From Rhynochetos jubatus (taxonomy: Eukaryota > Chordata > Aves > Eurypygiformes > Rhynochetidae): DNA of 64,000 bases. This document shows, in pieces, positions 47,257-57,935 of this stretch. The notes beneath the pieces were generated by a model that saw only the letters and a list, made by a program, of their open reading frames with translations, ran no database searches and was not told the origin of the DNA. The stretch lies in NCBI GenBank assembly GCA_027574665.1, contig CM050650.1, positions 95,887,086-95,951,085 of the forward strand. The letters are read 5' to 3'. A program made the position numbers and the translations under genes. Each line of letters starts with the position of its first letter. Position 1 is the first letter of the stretch.

Positions 47257-49978
47257 TCACATTACCAGTATTTGTAACTTTTAAATTAAATTATGTAGAT
47301 CAATAGGTTGCTATCTTCCTCAGAGTTTTCAAGTGTGTGCAGTTTGTTTATGTCATTTATCATTTTATCATTGCTCAATCACATTGCTTTTTGCTTCACA
47401 AAATGAGGGACTGCATCTTTTGCTATGCTGTTTTTCCTATTCAGCTTTTCAATAAACACTGAATGGAGTGGTGGTAGCTGTCTCACTTCTAATCATCATG
47501 AGCAAATATTATATTTTTAGAAAGTTATTGCTCACAGTCACCTTCTTTAGGAAGCATAATCAATTGCAATTACCAACTGACTTTAGGGTTCTAGAATAAA
47601 GAATTTAAACACAAAAGGTGTGGTTTGGTTTAATGCTATGCCATCCAATAGGAGCAGAGTTAGATAGTTGTTTGTTTTTTAAATTAAAGTTATAATGTTA
47701 AACATATACTAAATTATATTTGAGATAAATCCACAGTGTGGTCTTGAAGATTAAGGCTTATATTTCTTGGTGAAATTCTGACTGGTATGCTGTGGGTCTC
47801 AAGAGAATCTCATAGGTTTTTACCCTCTGTAAGAAAACTGCAACTCTGAAGAAAATAAGGACCTCCCCTCTCCTTGCTGTTAGGATCAAGAACAGCATTT
47901 TTAAACAAGTTGTATGTGTCAAATGAAAGTAGTCCTGTTCTTTCTTGACTCAGGGGAGGAGCAACTGTTAGGCTTAGACGAAAAGACAGACAGAAATCTT
48001 TCAATTAAATATTCAAAAACCTTAATCTGAAAGACATATTGGTGTTTTAGTATACTTTAAACATTCCACAGAGCAACATCTTGGACAAATTTCTAATGAA
48101 ATATTCACACAAGAAGCAAAAGATTTATGTTTGGTTTTATGCCAGCTCACTTATCAGGCTACAATAGAAACTTTTGAGATCCGTGGTGCCAGGACAGACA
48201 TGCTCTAAAATCTGCCTTGGATAAGGTTTTCATTTTCCTGTCATACATTCCTATGAAGCCTTGGCTTTTGCTAGGACTTGGCTCTTCATTCAGGCCCAAG
48301 GAGATGAGACTTCCTCTGATCCAGACTTCAGGCAGCGCTCAGGGATCCCACACTTTCTGCAGCAGAGCCAGCAACACGAAATCCTGAGAAGCCAAGCACA
48401 GTCCCTGCTGAAGACAAAGCAGCACAGGAGCTGGCACACCATTTGGAGACATTAACTGCTTTAATGAGGTCATTCATACAAATTTCCACAGTTCAGGAAA
48501 TGTTCATATTTGTAATAGTTCTTATTATTCAAAATTCTGCTTTTTTTTGTTTGTTTGTTTGTTTTTGAGAGGGAAATCATTTTGCATCTTGTCCTTCTTT
48601 TAAGTGTAAGTTTCTAACTATCACAATAGTATTTTTCATCAAGATGTGTGATCTCTATTCTTGCTGGTCTCAAGCTAGGAGTAATAATGTTGTCTCTTTC
48701 AGGACATTCCTAAGTGATATACTTCTCAGATTATATCAAACTTTTTGGAAAATCACAGCACTCAGAATAAAATGTTTAACATAATTTCACAAAATCAGAT
48801 CCTATTTCATAATGATAATTTTAAGGTAGATTACACAAAGTTCAGAGGTTTTACCTGACGTGAACAAGGAGAGAGTACAAGTACATAAAATTTACTGCAG
48901 AAAAGGAAAACAAAAATCTTGTTCACTCTTTGCCTGAAGATACTTCATACACCATAATCAATTCATCCCCCTATCTTCTTTTGATAAGATAAATAAATCG
49001 AACTCTTTAATGCTCTTACTGTCAGACATTTTCTCCAGTCCCCAAATAATTCACGTGTCTTTATTCTTCAAACTATTATCCAATTTTTCAACATTTTAAA
49101 ATACAGACACTGACTGTAAGACATGTATTGCATATAGAAGTAAAATCATCTTTGTGTTCCTACCTTTCACCTGCATATCCACACAATAACTTGACTTTTT
49201 TTCTCATTCCCTATGATGTCCATCAATGTTGCCACTTTAGTGGAGGCTACAGACTCCCAAACTGCAGTCTTTGGTGTATACCTCCATCCATGGTTATATT
49301 AAAGAATATTTTTCATGTTCTGAGCTTGATAAGTTAACCATATTGCTCTATATGTTTGTGTATAGGGGAAGACACATGTTTTTATAGTTCAGCATGGACA
49401 GGATATATAGAGAGATCAGATCATTTATACTGCTAGTTGAACTGGTTTTAAAATTTCTATTCCCCTCTAGTGAGGAGAGGCTGTATGTTCTGGAAGGGAG
49501 CAAATAGCAGGAAAGTTTTGTCTAGCACAGACATCTTTTTCTAAAATATTGTGTGAATTGGCTTTAGAACTAGGAAAGGCAAATATCTGTGAAGTGAGAG
49601 AGGCATCACAGTTGGGTTTGGAGGCACACTGTCAAATAAATTGTTGGAGGTGCAAAGGACACAATAGATATATTCAACCTTTTGTCATAATAAAAGGCAT
49701 GAAGTTGTTGAGTAGAGAAAAATAAAGATTAAATTAACATTCTTCCTTTATTGTATTTGCCTTCTATCATAATAAAGGTTTATAGCTATAAAGACAAAAA
49801 GGTTGTCCCTTAGATTGGGATACCTTTGTATGATAAAACAACTACACATTATTTTAGAGATCATGGAAATAAACTTAGAACACTTTTCTGCAATTTCTCT
49901 ACTGGAATATAGTGCTGCTTTTCAGTCAGTACATGCAAATGTTTAAAGAGTGGCTTAAAATATATCTTGCATTCTTCA
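47257..49978. other. Unique noncoding stretch
   Basis: No gene is established. A GC-richer exon-like segment at 48294-48453 is listed separately. A (GTTT)n patch lies at about 48541-48567. Confidence 0.5.
48294..48453 (+). other. GC-richer exon-like segment
   Basis: An acceptor-like aggacttggctcttcattcag precedes about 160 bases distinctly richer in G+C than the flanks. One frame stays open to a stop near 48453 (AQGDETSSDPDFRQRSG, then LQQSQQHEILRSQAQSLLK). It could be a terminal coding exon, a noncoding RNA exon or chance. There is no recognised family and no clear poly(A) signal close by. Confidence 0.22.
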
Positions 49979-50519
49979 TGTGGCAGATGCCACAACAACG
50001 ACCTGACAAAACCCCACCAAACTTCCCATCACAGCTCTTGTCACTCCCACACAATAATGGTTAGACTTTTGGGGGTTAAAAGTAAGGAAGTTGGGGTCTT
50101 TAAGGGCTACTTGACTATATATGACCACAGATCAGATTCAACTAGAGTATAAATGGGGCCCTGAGAGAGAGAGATTTTGAGCTGTTCTTCCTCATAACAG
50201 TACGTCTACAGTCAGGGACTTTCCCTTTTCTTGGGATGCCACGTAATGATAATCCTCGAGGTTGGGATCCCTTCCCTTTATTAGGTGAGTGATTGCACAT
50301 TTTGTGTCATCAGTCATAAAGCTTAAGAATTTTTAAGTTGGGGGTGTAATATTAATTTATGACCAACATCCTGAACCTGTAGGTTGTTAATATTTGTCAG
50401 TCTTCAAGCAGTTTTGGTTGGAGTAAATTTTCACGTGAGTTTGTTACAATTTTGTAGAAAAATAAATCCCATTTCTAGTTTGTTAGTCAGCCTGGCTTGG
50501 CTTTGTGAGATCTGCAACA
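49979..50519 (+). mobile_element. LTR-like block with promoter and poly(A) signals
   Basis: The layout is that of a retroviral LTR: a TG start (TGTGGCAGATGCCACAAC), TATAAAT at 50148-50154, an NF-kappaB-type site GGGACTTTCC at 50215-50224, AATAAA at 50461-50466 and an end near 'gagatctgcaaca'. Phrases such as 'gggatgccacgtaatgataa' and 'cctcgaggttgggatcccttc' look like conserved avian LTR sequence. A target duplication could not be found, so the edges are approximate and the class is undetermined. Confidence 0.5.
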
Positions 50520-52174
50520 TCCTGGTGTAAAATTTGTCTAAAAATTCAAGAATGAAGATATATTGTTATGCAGATGATAAATAATGTAATAGAAACAGAT
50601 ATATGATTTAAGACAAGATAAGGAAGGCATGTGTTCTCACATCTCAAAATAAGAAAATCGACTTTCAAACCTGAGACAACTTGTTAAATTTGAAATAGCT
50701 ATTATTACCTGCTACTGGATACTGTGTAATACTGATTTAGTTTTCTCTTGATGGGTTCTATTTTGGTTTGTCAAACCTATATTCATAGAGTCAGGAATGA
50801 CAATGGTCAGTAACACCATATATAAATTTTAGGCATCACACAATGGGGGTGGAATTCACAGTGCTAAATTAGGTACGTATGGTTCAAAACAATGAATGTG
50901 TTAAATTAAGAGGATGACAGCTGCTTAAATCAGCCAGTAGTAACTCTGAATATGAGAATACAGTTCAGTACCTGAAACTGATTCCTGCTTCTTCTTGATT
51001 TAGATAACTTTCTGGTACGGACAGCGGTGTCATACTCTTTTGTTTAAAAAGCAGACTATGAAAAAGACAGTACTGTTCTTGCTACATGTCTTGTGTATTC
51101 CAGGTTGCATGAAGAATGTATTTTCAGGCTCGATCACTTTCTTAGCCTGTGACTAAGAAATTGGACCCTCTTCCACCTTTTGAAAGGATCTACTTAAGAA
51201 TGTCTAAAAGTAAATAATTTATAAAACATATTGAATAAATGAAGGAAATTACATTGAATTAATGAAGGAAATAAGTCATAAACTGTACCACTTTACTTTC
51301 TCTAAATGTCCTTGCAATCAATAAACTCAATTGTGTTCTTCCTGAAAAGCTGTGGCTTCACTTCTTACAAAGAAGTCATGAAAATTCTGTATTCATACAG
51401 ATAAGAGCTTCTTATCAATTTTTTCCCTTATTAATCGTATGTCCATTGACAGCAAGAGGAATATACCTGTGTAGATGAAACATACTCTTCTGTAAATTTT
51501 GAGGGATAAAGGGATAAATTACTGTCAGTGACATGTCTTTTCCATGTAGCTTTCTGGAAAAAAAGAAAAAAAAATTCAAACAAGAAAAAAAAAAACCCAG
51601 ATGAAAAGTTCCAAATGAATATTTATAAATATAATTGTAATTCAACTTTTCTACCAGCAAAATTGGTAACATTATTTGAAGGAGGTTATATTATTTTCTT
51701 CCCCATCCTTTGATTATATTGCCAGGGAACCAGTCTCCAGGTTAAAAAGCTGAGTGGCACAGGCCTGTTTGTTCCAGGTCTTTAGTCCTACAAGTGGCTG
51801 GGACTATTTTTGTGTTTTAAGATGATTGAAAAAGGAGAGAATTCCTTGGCAATTCTAGCTCTTTCCTGGCTGGCAATGAAGAAAATAGAAAAGGCTTAAT
51901 TGACCCATAGGCTTAGCTTTGCTGCCCCTATACTATATTTGCTATATTCTTCCCTGCTTTTTAGTGTGGTTTTGTTGAAACTGATTTTTCCTAATATTTT
52001 GAGTCTGTCTACTTTCCAGTCTGTGAAGTGAGGCTCGGATTTTTTTACAGATAAGTTACTTCTGTTATTTTTATCTTTTTCATATCAGCACAGATATTCA
52101 TCTTCAGGTAAAAAAGGAATAAGAAGATAATTTTAAAAATACATGTATTTGTTTATGAGTAATTTGTCATTTTT
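50520..52174. other. Unique noncoding stretch
   Basis: AT-rich, with no gene recognised. A small direct repeat (gaataaatgaaggaaat / gaattaatgaaggaaat) lies at about 51232-51272. Confidence 0.5.
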
Positions 52175-52179
52175 CATAG

Positions 52180-52772
52180 TGTCTTAGCTTTGCACCATTT
52201 AGTCTATGTTTTACTTCACCCCATAACACATCAAGCTGGATAGGTGGTGCCAGCCTGGAGCCTGCAATATGGGTGGAAAGGCTTATGGTTGGGTATGACC
52301 CTGGAAAGGGTAAAGTTCTGAGGGGGGTTCCGTGTAAGGGGGTTGGGGTATTTTTTTGTTGTGGGGACCTCGTGGTGAGTGTTGGGTGCTCCGGGCAGAG
52401 TCAGCGTCTTGCCGGTCAGATCGGTCTGGGAGTCGGGGTTTGAAAGTTTTTTCCTCTCTCTTACTCTCTCGGCCCCCGGGCGGTTTTGTGGGGGGTTTGC
52501 TCCCTTCGGGTTGGTTTTCTTTCCTTTTTCCCCTTCTCAGGGTGAGAACCTGTATCATTCGTTCTACCCTTTTCCTCTGTTCCTTAAATTACTCATTAGC
52601 ACTAGCATTCTTAGTAACTCCCTAAGTTTCATTTATATAATTAAATAGTTCTTATCTCAACTCGTACGGGCTTTTCCTCGGTTTGTTCCTCTGACCCTTC
52701 CTCACCGGGAGGGGGTGTGGGGGGTTGGTGGTGGAGTGGTAGACCGGCTGGTTGTGATAAAAACCACAGAAC
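52180..52772 (+). mobile_element. Solo LTR, gamma group (copy 3)
   Basis: A complete LTR of about 593 bp bounded by the exact target duplication CATAG (52175-52179 and 52773-52777). It begins TGTCTTAGCTTTGCACC and contains the same GC-rich centre and AT-rich/TTCTTATCTCAA segment (motif at 52649-52660) as the copies at 14038 and 19096. Its last bases (accacagaa) depart from the usual CCACGACA end. Relative to copy 2 it lacks part of the cactgcaggactggcgggg block near 52260. Overlapping frames on both strands are LTR artefacts. Confidence 0.9.
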
Positions 52773-52777
52773 ATAGT

Positions 52778-54007
52778 TACTGCTGTGTACAAGTAACAAG
52801 ATGTCACAGAAAACATGGTTCCTCACAAACGCCTGGTTAACTGTACTTGCCCAGAGGAAGGAGCTGATACTGTAACTGCAGTGACTGAGATATTCTTCAT
52901 CTGTTCTCACACTTCAGCTGATGGCTAGGTAGTTAGAAGAACAGCAAAATAACTTGAGTTCAGCCATGCTAGGCTAAAGATAACCAAATTTGAGTATTTA
53001 CTATTTGACAAAGATGTTGTTTAACATTACAAATAAAAAAAAAATGGTTGCTATGAGACATAGTATAAAGAAGCTCAATGCCCCCTCTGACCCTTGAAGT
53101 TAAATATTAATAGCCACACCTTTCTGTTAATAAGAAAATGATGTCTATGCTTCATTCTCTTGAAAATTCTGATCAATATTACTGCTAATTTTCTTGTTTG
53201 AATTAAGTATGGTATTGAGTAACAGTTAATACATAATTAAGAAAAATTGTACTAATATCTGTTTGAAGGAGTTACGCATGCATGCCTGATGAAAACCCTA
53301 ACCCATTAAATAAGTAAATTTTTTTTACATATAGGAAAAAAAAAATACAATTGAAATGTAGAAGTTCAGGGCTTATATACCTTTTCTACTCTTCAACCAC
53401 TACTTAGCCACATGGTAAAAGGGTATAATAATTTCCACTTGGGGAACATTTTTAGAATTCAGTGAAAGAAAAACATAGAAAAGCAGAAGCGCGGTTTATC
53501 TAGTCACCTGTTGTGGACACCTACTTTATAAGGTAAGATGAATCATCCCCTTAAAATGTCATATTATTGACTATAAAAGGAGTCTAGATAGGATGGATCT
53601 CAGCTAACTGTAGTAATTTCCGGTGCTGATATTCATATATGAGCTAGCCATTCCAGCACAGTCTGTACATCTTTGCATAGTCAGTGGAAGTGTAGATTTA
53701 TGATAAAATCATCTGAAAGATATAGAAGCTTACATCCAAACAAGAATAATTTCCTTTTCATAATTCCTGTTTCTTTTGCTGGCTCTAAAGGGAGCTTACA
53801 GTGATGAACTCAGAGGGAAACTTTTTAATTACATCAGAAAAAAACCCCATACTAAAGAATTCTAACCCATTAACATTCTGTGCTCCATTTGTGTGATGTC
53901 AGTGATAATGGAAGGTGCAAGAAACCCAAAAATTATGCTGATATAACATTTCAATAGAACGAAGGAATTTGGCAGTGGGTATCACCCTACAAGATCCTAA
54001 ACCTGTC
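52778..54007. other. Unique noncoding stretch
   Basis: AT-rich, with no gene or repeat recognised. Confidence 0.5.
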
Positions 54008-54393
54008 CGTGCTGGTTTCAGGGAGGAATGAATTCCTCTCCTACAAAGAGCTGGCTGGCCCAGAGAGGACGAAAGAGTTGTTTCATCAGTAGTATGCCAG
54101 GCTCAGGGTATATGTGCAGTTCTGAGGCAGGAAGGGGCCTGAGGGGGTCGTTAAGACTTGGGCTATCTTGATAGCTGGATCTTTACCTCTTTTGTTAGCG
54201 GTGGGGGAGATTCTTTTATTATTGGGACTGAGGGTTGACAGGTTTCCTTCCTGCTCTGGGGCTCTCAGGCTCTGGGTTTTCTCACTGCTCTGGGACCTGG
54301 CTGTGTGTCAGTCAGCAGGTGGTTAGGTACTGTATCATAAGTTCTATTTTCTATTGTTTTAGTTACTTATTATTATTAGTATTGTTAATATTA
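54008..54393 (+). mobile_element. LTR 5' part, divergent beta subgroup
   Basis: It starts CGTGCTGGTTTCAGGGAGG and contains 'agtatgccaggctcagggta' and 'gtcagcaggtggttaggtac' followed by an AT-rich (TTA)n segment. It resembles the minus-strand LTR at 42693. The 3' part is missing. A CR1 element begins at or near 54394, so the LTR was cut by the CR1 insertion or by deletion. Confidence 0.7.
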
Positions 54394-54683
54394 GTGGGGG
54401 GTCTGTCTCCCACAGGAGACAGTTCTCCATGAACTTTGCTGCACACATTACAACTGCCTCAGTTAAATAAAAAAGGGGGAACAGAGGGCCTGATATGCTG
54501 ACCAGACCCATCCCACAGAGAAGTCTGCTGCATTTCTAGACCCCAGGTTAGAGACGTAACTAGGAAACTCCCTGGTGTGGTACAGCCCTCTGATTATTAA
54601 CCACTATTGGTCATGCAAGTGGGCAGTGACGAGGCTGCGGAGAGAAATCCAAAAGACCTCAAGAGTGACTTCAGGACACTGGG

Positions 54684-54956
54684 GTGATTGGTTGCAGGAT
54701 CAGGAGCACAGGTAATGTTTTCCTCAATCTCTTTAGTGGCAGAATTCTGGAAGAATACTGGAAGGAACAGAAAAGCACACCTGATCAACACATGGCTCAG
54801 AGGCTGGTGCCAATGGTAGAATTTGGGGATTTTGATCATGGCGAGGTTTATATGGCACCAGCCCTGCTGGCAACAGATGACATTCAGCTGTCTCAAAGGG
54901 GAAAAATGGTTCTCACCCATGAATTGGCTAGGGTGATTGAGAGAGCTTTAAACTAG
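54684..54956 (+). pseudogene. CR1 ORF1 C-terminal remnant
   Basis: An open frame ending LTHELARVIERALN followed by a stop, with the typical DNA context 'agctttaaactaggtttgaa' that closes CR1 ORF1. In CR1, ORF1 encodes a nucleic-acid-binding protein. Here only about the last 90 residues can be read and no zinc-knuckle cysteines are seen in this part. The upstream portion is disrupted. Confidence 0.65.
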
Positions 54957-55109
54957 GTTTGAAGGGGGAAATGGACAAAACCAGTAGTGCCACCAACAGA
55001 TTCCCAGAGCCTGGAGAAGGATCACAGGTCAACAGGAGAGCTCCTGACAAACAAAACGTGAGAATTCTAGATGCTCTAGTATGTAAGACATTTTCATCGT
55101 CGGGCCCAT

Positions 55110-55831
55110 CTTAAATGCCTCTATAGGCATGCAGGTAGCATGAGAAATAAACATGAGGAGTTAGAGACATGCATATGCATGAGGGGCTATGACCTCATTG
55201 GCATTGCAGAGATATGGTGGGATGCTTCCTATGACTAGAATGTCAGAAAGGAAGGATACAGGCTCCTTAGAAAGGACAGGCAAATGAGATGTGGAGGGGG
55301 TGTTGCTCTCTATGTCAGAGACCAGTTGGAGTGTGTGGAACTCCACCTGGGGATGTCTGAAGAGCTGATCGAGAGCTTATGGGTCAGGATTAAAGGGAAA
55401 GCAGGGAGAAGGGATACTGCAGTAGAAGCCTGCTACAGGCCACCTGGACAGGACAAGTGAGTGGATGAGGCCCTCTACGAACAGATAACCACCTCACATT
55501 CACAAAACCTGGTCCTTATGTGGGACTTCAACCACCCCCACATCTGTAGGAGGGACAAACCAGCAGAGCACAAGCAAGCGAGGAGGTTCTGGAATGCAGC
55601 GATGATAACTTCCTTCTCCAAGTGTTTGAGGAGACAACGAGGAAGGTTGCCATGCTGGACCTTGTTGTCACCAATAGGAAGGGGCTGGTGGGGAATGTGA
55701 AGCTCAAGGGCAGCCTTGGCTACAGCGACCACAAAATGGTGGAGTTTGAGATCCTTAAGAAGGTGAGGTGGCTGTGCAACAAGCTTGCTACCCTGGACTT
55801 CAGGAGAGGAAACTTTGTCTTCTTCAGGTAA
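55110..55831 (+). pseudogene. CR1 ORF2 endonuclease region, disrupted
   Basis: An apurinic/apyrimidinic-type endonuclease domain in pieces: GIAEIW/ WWDASYD then a stop, GVALYVRDQLECVELHLG, WVRIKGKAGRR, a stop after PPGQDK, WDFNHPHICRRDKP (the GDFN catalytic region with G changed to W), and GYSDHKMVEFEI (the SDH motif). At least two in-frame stops and frame changes are present. In an active CR1 this domain nicks target DNA to prime reverse transcription. The opposite-strand 179-codon frame at 55475-56014 is a shadow. Confidence 0.82.
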
Positions 55832-56457
55832 CTGATTGGCAAGGTTCCATGGGATGAAGTCCTCAGGGGAAGAGGGGCTCAAGAAAGCTGGTGGATATTC
55901 AAGAATCTTCTCTTCCAAGCTCAGGAGCTGTGCATCATAATGAAGAGAAAGCCAGGTAATAATGCCAGGAGGCCTGTGTAGATGAACAAGCAGCTCTTGA
56001 AGAAACTGAGGCACAAAAACAAAACCTACAGTGGGTGGAACCAGGGACAGGTAGCCTGGGAGGATTACAGAGAAGTTGTCCGAGAAGTCAGGTCAGAAAA
56101 GTTAAAGACCTGACAGAATTAAACCTGGCCAGAGACATCAAAGACAACACTTCTACAGGTACATAGGTGATAAAAAGAAGGTCAGAGAAATGTGGGCCCT
56201 CTTAGGAAGGAAATGGGAGAGCTGGTTTCCCAAGATAAGGAGAAGGCCAAGCTGCTCAATGACATTTTTGCCTTGGTCTTCACTGGCAAGGGCGCAAGCC
56301 ATACACCCTGAGTTGCAGAAGATAAGAGCAGGGTCAAGGAGAATGAAGACCTACCCATAGTAAGAGAGGATCAGGTTCAGGAACACCTGAAGAATCTGAA
56401 GGTGCACAATCCATGGGACCTGATAAATACATCCGTGGGTCCTGAAGTAACTAGTGG

Positions 56458-56955
56458 ATGGAGTTGCTAAACCTCTATCCGTCACATTTGAGAAGTCGTG
56501 GCAGACTAGTGAAGTTCCCACTGAAAAGCGGATATATAACCCCCATCTTTAAAAAGGGAAAAAAGGAGGATACAGGGAACTATGGGCCAGTCATTTTCAC
56601 GGCTGTTCCTGACAAGATCATGGAGCAGATCCTCCTGGAAATCACGGTAAAGCACTGGGAAAATGAGGAGGTGATTGGTGACAGCCAACATGGCTTCACC
56701 AAGGCCAGATTATGCCTGATGAATATGGTGGTCCTTTCGATGGGGTCATGACCTGAGTGGATTAAGGAAGGGCAACTGATGTCATCTACCTGGTCTTGTG
56801 CAAAGCATTTTACACCGTCCTGCACAACATCCTTGTCTCTAATTTGGAGATTCGTGGATTTGGTGGACGGGCCATTCGGTGGATAAAGAACTGATTTGAT
56901 GGTCACTCTCAGAGTGTTGTGGTCAACGACTCAATGTCTGAGTGAAAACCAGTGA
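56458..56955 (+). pseudogene. CR1 ORF2 reverse-transcriptase N-terminal part, broken
   Basis: The fingers/palm start is visible: YITPIFKKGKKEDTGNYGPV, KIMEQILLEITVKHW, VIGDSQHGFTKARLC. A frameshift follows near 56735, and after it motif A reads DVIYLVLCKAFYTVLHN. Both aspartates expected in CR1 (YLDxxKAFDTV) are changed, D to V and D to Y, so the catalytic metal-binding residue is lost. The text ends at VVVNDSMSE-stop-KPV, just before where GVPQGS would occur. Confidence 0.8.
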
Positions 56956-57188
56956 AGGGGGCCTACGAGAAAGCTGAAGGGGGACTTTCTACAAGGGCCT
57001 GTAGTGACAGGACAAGGGGTAGTGGGTTTAAATTCAAAGCATGTAGATTTTATTTGGATAACAGGAAAAATTTCTTCACTGTGAGGGTGGTGAGGCACTG
57101 GAACAGGTTGCCCAGAGGGGGTGTGGATGCCCCATCCCTGGAAGTGTTCAAGGCCAGCTTGGATGAGGCTTTGAGCAACCTCGTCTAG
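56952..57188 (+). pseudogene. CR1 ORF2 C-terminal fragment after deletion
   Basis: The frame continues KGAYEKAEGGLSTRACSDRT, then NRKNFFTVRVVRHWNRLPRG and VFKASLDEALSNLV before a stop. It joins directly to the RT N-terminal part, so the segment with RT motifs B to E, including the DD box, and the central thumb/C-terminal region is missing. Confidence 0.82.
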
Positions 57189-57280
57189 TGGAAGATGTCC
57201 TTGCCCATGGCAGGGGGTGGGAACTAGATGATGATCTTTAGGGTGTCTTCCAGCCCAAACCATTCTGTAATTCTATGATT

Positions 57281-57935
57281 GTCCAACATGAGTCCTTCCC
57301 ATAGGCTATAGTTCATGAACTGGTCCAGTGTGGGTCCCTCCCATGGGATGTAGTCCTTCAGCAGCAGCCTGCTGCAGTGTGGGCACCCAAATCTGTTCTA
57401 GGGTCTCATTCAGGGCCAGAGTTCCTTCAGGAAATATCCACCTGCTCCAACATGGAGCCCTCCATGGGCTGCAGGTGGATCTCTGCTCCACTGTGGATCT
57501 CCCTGGCTTTCAGTACTGCCTGCCTTACCATGATCTTCACCACAGGCTGCAGGGGAATCTCTGCTCTGGTGCCTGGAGAACCTTCTCTTCCTCCTTTCTT
57601 ACTGACCTTGGTGTCTGCAGAGCTGTTGCTCCCACATTTTGCTATCTCTCTCTTTCTCTTCCTGCAATATGTTCATCCTCAGTGTTTTTCCCTGCTTAAA
57701 CATGTTATCCCAGATGGCTGCTGATGGGCCCGGCCTGGACCAGTGGCAGGTCTGCCTCGGAGTTGGCTGCGTTTGCTCTATTGGACATAGGGGAAGCTTC
57801 CAGCAGCTTCTCACAGAAGCTACCCTTGTAGCGCCACCACTGCCAAAAGCTTGCCATGCAAACCCAATACACACACACGAATGTGCTCATGTAGGGGATG
57901 TTGTTGATTCTTTTTGGAAGGACTTTTACAAATAG
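57281..57935. repeat. Unclassified avian-type interspersed repeat
   Basis: A G+C-rich block with phrases that I recall as recurrent in bird genomes: 'gtgggtccctcccatgggat', 'ctgctccaacatggagccct', 'ggtgcctggagaaccttctc', 'gacctggaccagtggcaggtc'-like and 'ggggaagcttccagcagctt'. Internal near-repeats of the type ctgcaggtggatctctgctcc / ctgcaggggaatctctgctct are visible. Its class (ERV untranslated region, satellite-derived or other) is uncertain, and the several overlapping frames show no domain. It starts right at the CR1 3' end. Confidence 0.45.

Larger units (their letters stand above)
54394..57280 (+). mobile_element. Long, inactive CR1 retrotransposon with internal deletion
   Basis: A plus-strand CR1 of about 2.9 kb with 5' region, end of ORF1, most of the ORF2 endonuclease, the start of the reverse transcriptase, then a jump to the ORF2 C-terminus and a 3' UTR ending 'cattctgtaattctatgatt'. 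A full CR1 is about 4.5 kb. The 5' limit is uncertain; the sequence after 54394 (ggggggtctgtctcccacag) is assigned to CR1 because the LTR pattern stops there. Multiple stops and frameshifts make it inactive. The C-terminus (LDEALSNLV) places it in the same subfamily as the copy at 18186. Confidence 0.88.

Noticed and set aside
55475-56014. A 179-codon minus-strand frame
   Set aside because: It is the antisense of the CR1 endonuclease region.
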